A program made the position numbers and the translations under genes. From positions 1 through 61,967 of the forward strand of contig JAPORQ010000031.1 in NCBI GenBank assembly GCA_026710155.1: a stretch of 61,967 bases of DNA. Reading direction: 5' to 3'. This DNA comes from Paracoccaceae bacterium (GTDB lineage Bacteria; Pseudomonadota; Alphaproteobacteria; Rhodobacterales; Rhodobacteraceae). The stretch's first letter is position 1; the number at the start of each line of letters is the position of its first letter. Shown one piece after another: positions 1 to 7,140 of the stretch. The notes under the pieces are model-generated. The model saw nothing but the letters and a program-made list of their open reading frames with translations. It did not search any database and was not told the DNA's origin.

Positions 1-290
<290 letters not shown>

Positions 291-342
291 ATTATGATCC
301 AGAAAAAGCTGGGTATGAACTTGGAAGGGTGTTTTCTTTTGG

Positions 343-459
343 TTTGGTGGTCATAGCGCGAGTGAAACACCGGATTCCATTCCGAACTCCTTGGTTAAGC
401 ACCGTTGCGCCGATTGTACTGCGTCTCAAGGCGTGGGAGAGTAGGTCGCTGCCAACCTT
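343..459 (+). rRNA. rrf: 5S ribosomal RNA
   Basis: A sequence of about 117 nt with typical 5S features: GGTGGTCATAGCGC near the 5' end, the conserved CCATTCCGAACTC core, and GGGAGAGTAGGTCGCTGCC near the 3' end. The ends (TTTGGTGG / CTGCCAACC) can pair as helix I. It lies ~50 nt behind 23S rRNA and 60 nt before tRNA-fMet. Exact termini are estimated. Confidence 0.93.
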
Positions 460-518
460 AAAGAAAACACATGTTTGTTGCTTTTACAACTCAAATGATT
501 ATAGTTTATTTCGAATGA

Positions 519-595
519 CGCGGGGTGGAGCAGTCTGGTAGCTCATCAGGCTCATAACCTGAAGGCCGCAGGTTCAAATCCTGCCCCCGCAACCA
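519..595 (+). tRNA. Initiator tRNA-fMet (anticodon CAT)
   Basis: A 77-nt cloverleaf with encoded CCA. The acceptor stem CGCGGGG / CCCCGCA leaves a C1-A72 mismatch, the hallmark of initiator tRNA. The anticodon loop is CTCATAA and the T-arm is GCAGGTTCAAATCCTGC. Its place directly after 5S rRNA is typical for alphaproteobacteria. Everything from here to about 12.5 kb is accessory DNA, so the 3' end of this tRNA is a plausible insertion hotspot, but I found no integrase and no second copy of the tRNA end. Confidence 0.97.
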
Positions 596-621
596 AATTA
601 TTGATAGGAATGAACTGAAAC

Positions 622-1029
622 ATGATTATTCAGCCAGATATATCCACTTGTTCTATTGTCCTGGTTGGTCAATTCAATCCAGCGATATTCCATCCCGCTT
701 GGCTCAAGGCAAGGGATATCGAACCCGAATATTCCCAAGTTGATAATAATAGTAATTTCAGTTTTCCAAATAGGGTTGCATAATTTACTGTAGATACACG
801 TAGATATGTAATTCAAGAAAACCGATTTCAGATCAGTAATTCCCGCCAACATCCATTACCCCGTATTCATGGTGATTATCTATCAGATTCTGATTTCAAA
901 GGTTTGAAAGAACTGCAACGATTAACAGGTGATGATTTTATCTGTGGAATAGTCCTGTATCGTGGTCGAGATGTAGTATCGTTTGGCCAAAATCTTTGGG
1001 CAGTACCAATTAATAATCTGTGGGGATAA
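622..1029 (+). pseudogene. Chimeric gene relic: uncharacterised N-terminus joined to a DUF4143-type C-terminus
   Basis: One reading frame from ATG 622 to TAA 1027-1029, interrupted by an in-frame TAA at 781-783. The first part reads IVLVGQFNPAIFHPAWL, which resembles the N-terminus of a family of uncharacterised proteins I only recognise by its opening motif. The last ~45 codons (DFKGLKELQR, then GIVLYRGRDVVSFG and LWAVPINNLW) look like the C-terminal end of AAA/DUF4143 ATPases. The two parts are in the same frame although they belong to different families, so this looks like a deletion fusion of two dead genes. No RBS stands out. Confidence 0.55.
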
Positions 1030-1155
1030 ATATTAGGGCCCGAAGATTTGAAGTTGGTAATTTTAACCATTCAAGGAGTGAAGCTATTTTGACGATTACA
1101 TGAGATGTTACTATTATTTAGGGGTCATTTTGGAGATTTTTTGTTCCAGTCAAAA

Positions 1156-1219
1156 TAAGTGTTTTTCATAAAAAATGCTCAAAAATAAGTATTATTCACG
1201 GTTTGTAAGTGTTTTTCAT
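1156..1219 (+). promoter_or_regulatory. Three iterated TAAGTnTTwTTCAy boxes upstream of the broken fic gene
   Basis: The 14-mer TAAGTGTTTTTCAT occurs exactly at 1156-1169 and again at 1206-1219, with a related copy, TAAGTATTATTCAC, at 1186-1199. The starts are 30 and 20 bp apart, close to whole helical turns, and the last box ends 15 bp before the ATG at 1234. This looks like an array of protein-binding sites, perhaps for autoregulation of the Fic gene; that role is inference. Confidence 0.5.
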
Positions 1220-1233
1220 GGAATAATACCATT

Positions 1234-2736
1234 ATGATTGATAGAATCTTACCTGAACCTGATGCCAAAATTGTTGGTTATGCATATCTTGTTCAAAGCT
1301 ATGAACTTCGTGTACCATTACCTATAATTTTATCAACAATTGGGAAAAAACATACGATATATGAAGTAGATGGCTGGAAGGTTTACACACCACGCCATGC
1401 TCCCAAAGAAAGTTTTTTATGACCATTTAGTTTTTGCTTTGAGGTATGAAGGCATTGATTTGGCTGTATTGAATGCCTTGTTTGCAAAAATCAATAAATC
1501 CGATCTTGAGCAGGCAATAATACGACAACCAAATAGTTTATATGCACGGCGTATTTGGTTCTTGTTTGAATATCTTCAAGAAATTGAGCTTGATATCCCT
1601 GATCTTACGCAAGGTAATTTTGTTCATCTCATTGATATTAAATTACAATATGCCGGACCATCAAGTAATTCTAAGCGCCATCGCATTCGGAACAACTTAC
1701 CGGGTGTAAAAAATTTTGTCCACTTATCAGACGTACAGAAAAAATCGATGCGTTTATCAAGCAAGATTTATCAAAACAAGCTCTGGGTCTTTTCGGTGCT
1801 ATTCATCCCGATGTATTATTTCGTGCTGCAAGTTTTCTATTATTGGAAGATTCACAAGCTTCACATGCTATTGAGAAAGAAACCCCACCACAAAATCGAG
1901 TGGAACGCTGGGGGCGTATTATTGGTCAAGCAGGAAAGATTCCCTTATCAAAAGCACACCTGGAGTACCTATAAAATGAGGTGATTGGTGATAGAAGATC
2001 TATACAAATGGGGTATCGTAGAGAAGGAGGATTTATCGGTAGGCGTTGCCTTTCAACAAATATGCCAATCCCTAGTCATATTTCCGCTAACCATGAGGAT
2101 CTAGATGTTTTGATGGAAGGATTGATTGAAACTGCACAACTTCTTAAAGACAGTGATTACTCCCCAGTGTTGGCGGCAACATTGATTGCTTTTGGTTTTG
2201 TATTTATTCATCCGTTTGAAGATGGTAATGGTCGCCTGCATAGATACTTAATGCATCACGTATTGATAGAGACAGGTTTTACACCCAATGGATTAGTATT
2301 TCCCGTGTCCTCAGTTATCTTAAAGCGTATTTCGGATTACGCAACTGTACTAGAAACTTATTCGCAACCACGTTTGTCTTTTGTTGATTGGCGTCCTACC
2401 GACAGGGGTAATGTTGAAATCTTGAATGAGACGATTGATCTTTACCACTTTTTTTGATGCCACCCTCAAGCTGAATTCTTTTTTGAATGCGTACATGAGA
2501 CCATCACCAAGACACTCCCTGATGAAATTAAGTTTCTTCAGCAGTATGATGAAATGAAAACATTCGTGAATAATTATATTGATATACCGGACCGTACAGC
2601 AACTCTTTTAATAAGCTTTTTACATCAAAATGATGGGAAACTATCTAAGCGAGCACTTAAGAAAGAATTCTCAGCCTTAACGAATGAAGAGGTTAAGGCG
2701 TTTGAGAACAAATTCAAAGAATTATTCAAATCATAA
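1234..2736 (+). pseudogene. Fic-family protein (AMPylator-type), multiply frameshifted
   Basis: Pieced together across frames this is a full-length Fic/DOC protein of about 500 residues. The N-terminus reads VGYAYLVQSYELRVPLPI, then VYTPRHAPKESF. The Fic core motif HPFEDGNGRLHRY is intact at about 2209-2250, and a C-terminal part (DIPDRTATLLISFLHQ...) ends at 2736. Fic enzymes transfer AMP (or other groups) from a nucleotide to a target protein hydroxyl. The gene is broken at least four times: a frame change near 1370-1422, another in the A/T run near 1710, an in-frame TAA near 1972, and a frame change at the T-run near 2452. It is therefore dead, although the catalytic loop survives. The IS1595 element begins 40 bp downstream. 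Confidence 0.8.
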
Positions 2737-2767
2737 TGTAGGCCTTCCCCAGTTAGTACAGATATGA

Positions 2768-2775
2768 TATATTTT
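2768..2775. repeat. Left 8-bp target-site duplication of the IS1595-family element
   Basis: TATATTTT immediately left of the element is repeated exactly at 5153-5160 on the right. Eight bp is the usual duplication length of IS1595-family transposition. Confidence 0.88.
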
Positions 2776-2798
2776 GGGGATTATATACTTGACTGAAT
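2776..2798 (+). repeat. Left terminal inverted repeat of the IS1595-family element
   Basis: It begins GGGGATTATATACTTGACTG, continues AAT, and matches the right end with about four mismatches. It is followed by the RBS AAAGGAGA ahead of the transposase start. Confidence 0.85.
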
Positions 2799-2837
2799 CG
2801 GGATAAATCATATGTTGCATGTCAAAGGAGATTTGAT

Positions 2838-3812
2838 ATGGCAATTCAGGCACCGGGAAAAGCATACAGGAAGGGGATTTCACTCATGGAATTCATGGAG
2901 GAAATCGTTCCCACCGAACAATTTGCACAGGAATGGTTTGAAAAATTGATTTGGCCTGATGGCCGCAGATGTTCGCACTGCAATTCAGCCGATACCGTTA
3001 CCAACAATGGCAATTCGGAATGCCAACCCTATCATTGCCGAACCTGCAAAAAGCATTTCAGTCCCCGAATAGGGACGATTCTGGAAAGAAGCCGTGTAGG
3101 CTACAGGAAATGGGCAATGGCCATTTACCTCTTTACAACCTCTTTGAAGGGTGTATCATCAATGAAACTGCACAGGGATATCAATGTTACACAGAAAACG
3201 GCCTGGTTCATGCTTCAGAGATTGAGAACCGCATTTGAGCAGTCGCCCTCCATGTTCGAGGGAGTTGTCGAGGTGGATGAGATGTATGTTGGTGGCAAGG
3301 ACCGCAACAAGCATGAAAGGGATGTTGATGATGGTCGGGGAAGCAAGGGCAAGAAACCCGTTTTAGGTGCCAAGAACCGTGAATCAAAACAGGTTCGGGC
3401 AAAGGTTGTTGATGATACGAAGGGGGAGACCCTGAGGGGTTTTGTCCATGAGAATGTCAATGTCGGTGACAAGACAAGGGTTTTTACCGATTCCAGTTTC
3501 GGCTATCGCAAACTGCCAAATCAGGAAGCGGTCAAGCATAGTGCCAGGGAATATGTGAGGGGTATGGTTCACACCAACGGCATTGAATCATTCTGGGCAA
3601 TGTTCAAGCGTTCCCACAAGGGAACCTACCACAAGATGAGTCCCAAGCATTTGCAGAAATATGTTGACGAGTTTGTCTGGCGCCAGAACAACCGCCCTTT
3701 GGACATGGCCAAGATCATGAGCGAGTTGGTCAGGGGGTTGGTTGGCAAGCGCCTGACCTACCGGAATTTGACCAGTGAGGGTTTGTACAATGCCGGAAGA
3801 TTCGGGTTCTAG
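2838..3812 (+). CDS. IS1595-family DDE transposase
   Basis: This 324-residue enzyme would cut and join the element's ends. An N-terminal zinc ribbon is visible (CSHC ... CRTC, about residues 46-71). It is followed by a DDE/RNase H-like core: VEVDEMYVGGK, then VFTDSSFGY, and a final HTNGIESFWAMFKR that supplies the Asn/Glu of the family's third motif. Length and motif order are normal, and no stop or frameshift is seen. The ATG at 2838 has AAAGGAGA 8 bases upstream. Its stop overlaps the stop of the convergent passenger gene by 4 bp, so both genes sit tightly inside the inverted repeats. The protein looks functional. Confidence 0.93.
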   Translation: MAIQAPGKAYRKGISLMEFMEEIVPTEQFAQEWFEKLIWPDGRRCSHCNSADTVTNNGNSECQPYHCRTCKKHFSPRIGTILERSRVGYRKWAMAIYLFTTSLKGVSSMKLHRDINVTQKTAWFMLQRLRTAFEQSPSMFEGVVEVDEMYVGGKDRNKHERDVDDGRGSKGKKPVLGAKNRESKQVRAKVVDDTKGETLRGFVHENVNVGDKTRVFTDSSFGYRKLPNQEAVKHSAREYVRGMVHTNGIESFWAMFKRSHKGTYHKMSPKHLQKYVDEFVWRQNNRPLDMAKIMSELVRGLVGKRLTYRNLTSEGLYNAGRFGF

Positions 3813-5081
3813 TATCCTCTTCTTGTATTATCACTCTTCAATCTGGCAATCAGATATTCCATTCCCCTATTACCTTTGACCCGATTGCAGTTCCCACACA
3901 GTAATTGAAGATTGTCCAAATGATCGGTTCCCCCAACTTTCCGACCGATAATATGATCCACTTCCAGATTTCTCATTTCAAAATGGGTGGAACACCCATT
4001 GCAATATCCCTGCTGCTCTCCATAAAGTCTGGTTTTGTTTGCAGGTGAATTGTATTTCGGAAGTTTTCCCAAATCGGTTCTTTGTGGAATGTCTGTCCGG
4101 TGGATTCCATCATACAACATTCCCAGATTTTCCTTCATTCTCATCTGAACGAGATCGGCGGCTTTTTCACCAATGTCAATGCCAACCCATTGTCGTTGCA
4201 ATTCCTCGGCTGCCACACATGAGGTTGCACAACCGCAAAAGGGATCCAGTATCATGTCGCCTTCGTTTGAGCTGGCAGTTATAATCCTGCGTAGAAGGGT
4301 CAGGGGTTTTTGGGTTCTATATCCAGTTCGTTCCCGTGAACCTTGACCCAATTGAAGTCCTTTTTCAACCCACAAATTACCTATTGCCGATCCGGGGCTT
4401 TCATCAAGATATATTCGTTTTTCACCACCTTCGGTCTCGTATCCCTTTCCACGCCGTGCCATACGATAATTTCTCCCGTCTCTGTCGATGTGTCGGTATT
4501 CCTTGATGGCTTCTGGTGAAAGAGGTTCAAAAACGGTTTTGAAAAATGCCTGTTCGGACAACACGAAGAACAAAATCGTATCGTGCTGGGTTGTAAATTT
4601 GTGCTTGGCATTGTTCTTTCTTCCACTGTATTTTCGCCAAACAATCTCATTCCTGAAATTCCTGCGTCCAAATATTGCATCCATTACCAGCTTGAGGTAA
4701 TGGCTCATGGTCGGGTCACAATGTAGGTAGATGCCCCCCCCCATCGGGTTTTAAAAGCCTTTTCATCTCAAGTAACCTAACCGCCATGTAGATCAGGTAT
4801 GATTTGTCACTGTCGGTCATGGCAGCCTGTATAACCCGATTGAGTTGTGGGTGCTTTGCCTCGATCAAGTCCAGCCAGGCAATATCAATGTCTGTAAGAT
4901 TCCATGTATCCTTGAATTCAGCTCCTGCTGCCTTGCTTCCAATGGGAGCTGCATAGTTGGCATTTGTATTGAATGGAGGGTCAAGGTAGATCAGGTCAAC
5001 GGATTCGGAGTTCATGCCCCTCATAATATGAAGGTTGTCACCAGTCCATATCGTTTTGTTCTCCCAGTTCGGCTTTTGCAT
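3809..5081 (-). pseudogene. DNA methyltransferase fused to HNH endonuclease domain (IS passenger; frameshifted or phase-variable)
   Basis: Joined across one frameshift it would be a ~424-residue beta-type amino-DNA methyltransferase. DLIYLDPPFNTN is motif IV; MILDPFCGCATSCVAAEE near the C-terminal third is motif I. A zinc-containing HNH nuclease domain follows (YCNGCSTHF, LEVDHIIGRKVGG, LLCGNCNRVKGNRG). Reading breaks at a run of nine G on the minus strand (C's at 4734-4742). With nine the frame ends ...PDGGGHLPTL and stops. With eight it would continue PDGGGIYLHCDPT into the downstream half. The likely start is ATG 5081 (MQKPNWENKTIWTGDN), preceded by GGAAAT. The order methyltransferase then HNH suggests a self-contained modify/cut protein. 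Whether it is dead, a sequencing error or slip-strand phase-variable cannot be told here. Confidence 0.82.
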
Positions 5082-5129
5082 TGTAATTTCCATTTTTTGA
5101 AAATGGAAATGTATTATCTGATCAGCAAA

Positions 5130-5152
5130 ATTCAATCAGGTATATAATTCCC
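5130..5152 (-). repeat. Right terminal inverted repeat of the IS1595-family element
   Basis: On the + strand it starts ATTCAATCAGGTATATAATT and ends CCC; its reverse complement matches the left end. It is followed directly by the TATATTTT duplication. Confidence 0.85.
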
Positions 5153-5160
5153 TATATTTT
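5153..5160. repeat. Right 8-bp target-site duplication of the IS1595-family element
   Basis: TATATTTT, identical to 2768-2775. Confidence 0.88.
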
Positions 5161-5452
5161 CATAAACCGGATAACTCCAAGGATGATTTTAAACATGAAA
5201 TGCGATCAGGAAATTTACCTTGCTTCATTTCCTATGGCCCTAGTTTACATTGTAATGTATGAACAATATTTGGGACTGTTTTGCAATCGAACATGGAGTA
5301 CTTTCTTTACGGTATATTCAAATACTTTGGTAAGTACAAAGACTTGATTTGATGACTTGTTAAGGAAATTTACTTGTCTGCCATAATTGGTGAAGAGCCA
5401 AAAAGGAAATCATGCACCAAATGTTAGAATTGGGTTACAAAATCCAATCAAT
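5161..5452. other. Non-coding stretch between the IS element and hipA
   Basis: About 290 AT-rich bases. I see no open frame with a start and RBS, no tRNA and no clear terminator. The nonamer GAAATTTAC occurs twice (near 5211 and 5376) without obvious meaning. Confidence 0.5.
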
Positions 5453-6686
5453 TTACACATTCAGTTTTTTCTTTATCAACTTAATATTTACACCACTGAC
5501 GCCATATTGCTTTGCAAGCATGGGCCACTTGGATAGGCTAACTCTTGTGGATTTAATGATTTCTTGAGCCTGCGTTTTATTAATCTTTGCAACTTCTGCG
5601 AGTTTTAATAGATGCTTCTCATTTGGGTTAAGACCTTCTCCCATGACCATTGTGCTTTGCTCACCACCTAGACCAGAGGAGTATGTTATGTCATAAGCAG
5701 GTGATAGTTTCCACAGTTCCTCAAGATTCATCAGGAAACTAAAGTTCTTTGAATGATCATCCCGGTTATATGCAAGTACATTAAACACAGCCAGCTGGTA
5801 CATTTTTTTTATTTCGCGTATATCACGAGTCAATTTACACGTTAGTGCTATAAGATCCTCATAATCAAGCATGGGTGTACGAAAATCTGAGTGTAATAAA
5901 CCACAGGCTGTATGCATATGGCATCGTTTCGTGCCATCCCGATCAAAGCGCTTAGTAGCAAAGTAACCAGCACCTTTTTGTGCAGGAAAAAGATGTACAT
6001 CTGGCATTGCAATGCCAGCTCCCTTGGCCATCAGAGCATACACATATTCAATCGCTCCTGCGTCTTGACCATCTTGAGTGTTTGGAAATTTAACAATCCA
6101 TGGTGCAAAACCTTCAGGTAAATCATGAAGGCCATGAATAATATTGTCCTTAATTATCATTAACGCCTATCAACGCCTTAGGTCTTGCACCGGCAGAAGA
6201 ACCATTTAGAGCAATTAACTCCACAAGAACATCATCTGATGCCCCAACAAGAACTTCTTGTGTCTGCCTTGCAAGGGTGTCCAGGGAAATATTATCTTGC
6301 ATGTCATTTTGACTGTAATCAGGTTCAAACACTAGTGCACCGAGTGCATTCGGTCCAACATTTGCCAACCGATCAAGTGGGGTTATATCTGCCGGCATCA
6401 CATTATGGGAGCGTACAAAACGATCAAAGATCAAACGCCCCCAACCATCTGGCAGGCTATCATTAAATACACCTGGCAATCCTTCGAATAGGGAATTATC
6501 AAAACTCTGTAATCCAGGTTTCAGTGGCAGGTAAATTGGTGATAATTCTATGCCGCTTGCGATAAATCTACTGTCATATTTAAAATAAATGATACGCTTA
6601 TGCAATGCCAAGCGCCCAACTGGCATTGTCTCTTCACCAAAATTCAAAGTGATTATAACTTCCTTGGTGGGGAAAAGTTGTTTCAA
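5453..6686 (-). pseudogene. hipA: HipA-family kinase, frameshifted
   Basis: HipA kinases phosphorylate a cellular target (glutamyl-tRNA synthetase in the E. coli example) and are neutralised by HipB. The N-terminal half (6150-6686) has the HipA N-domain, FNDSLPDGWGRLIFDRF, and the nucleotide-loop motif SSAGARPKALIG. The C-terminal half (5453-6160) has the catalytic NRDDHSKNFSF and the metal-binding DITYS. The halves lie in different frames: one extra T in the TTAATTA run at 6150-6156 turns a probable NDNKDNIIHG into a stop. The second half has its own ATG (6160) overlapping that stop by 11 bp. Split HipA homologues exist (HipS/HipT), but there the break falls earlier, so frameshift inactivation is more likely than a natural split. 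The ATG at 6686 overlaps the hipB stop (ATGA). Confidence 0.82.
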
Positions 6687-6991
6687 TTGCGGTGCCCTCT
6701 TTTACGTGGGATGAAACGATCAGCTTCCAGTACATCGTCGATACTAGAGAAGTGCATATTTTTGATTTGAGTGGCTTTGATGATTTCTTCCAACCCACCA
6801 AGCACCATTTGAATCTTGAGAAATGATTCCAACGATATAAGTCCCTTTTGCTCGAACTTGCGTAGTGTTGGCAAGGGTACACCAGAACGTTCAGAAAGAC
6901 CTTTTTGTGTTAAACCCAATTGTAACCGTTGAGCACGTGTATTCACCACAAGTAGTTTGTGTGCTTTTTCGGGTGTTATAAGTAATACCAT
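6683..6991 (-). CDS. hipB: HipB-like XRE-family antitoxin/repressor
   Basis: A 102-residue protein with a Cro/C1-type helix-turn-helix (RAQRLQLGLTQKGLSERSG, then VPLPTLRKFEQKG; about residues 20-51). It is the first gene of the hipBA pair and its stop overlaps the hipA start by 4 bp. In this family HipB binds HipA and represses the operon through palindromes in the promoter; a 16-bp palindrome lies 33 bp upstream of the start. The gene is intact although its kinase partner is broken, as expected if the antitoxin is harmless to keep. Confidence 0.85.
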   Translation of the reverse strand: MVLLITPEKAHKLLVVNTRAQRLQLGLTQKGLSERSGVPLPTLRKFEQKGLISLESFLKIQMVLGGLEEIIKATQIKNMHFSSIDDVLEADRFIPRKRGHRN

Positions 6992-7023
6992 AACATTACT
7001 AATTATTATAATTCATATACTAG

Positions 7024-7039
7024 TAATATTATAATATTA
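7024..7039. promoter_or_regulatory. 16-bp palindrome upstream of hipB, candidate operator
   Basis: TAATATTATAATATTA is a perfect palindrome about 33-48 bp upstream of the hipB ATG. A second AT-rich near-repeat (ATTACTAATTATTATAAT) lies between it and the gene. The position fits autorepression by HipB, but an AT-only palindrome is weak evidence on its own. Confidence 0.45.
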
Positions 7040-7140
7040 GTTAAGTTAGATATGAATGAGGGAGAGTATAAATTTATTTTCCAGATGTTTGAGCATCCAG
7101 AACCAATTTATTCCACTATAATCCTGACTATCATTAAATT

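Larger units (their letters stand above)
2776..5152. mobile_element. IS1595-family insertion sequence with methyltransferase-HNH passenger
   Basis: A complete 2377-bp element. The left end, read inward, is GGGGATTATATACTTGACTG and continues AAT. The right end, read inward on the minus strand, is GGGAATTATATACCTGATTG and also continues AAT. The two ends are imperfect inverted repeats of about 23 bp, flanked by the exact 8-bp duplication TATATTTT. It holds two convergent genes overlapping by 4 bp: an intact DDE transposase (2838-3812, +) and a DNA methyltransferase fused to an HNH nuclease domain (3809-5081, -). IS1595-family elements are known to carry passenger genes. The intact transposase and perfect duplication suggest recent insertion. 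Related ends recur at about 46.4-46.5 kb and 47.4-48.0 kb. Confidence 0.92.
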
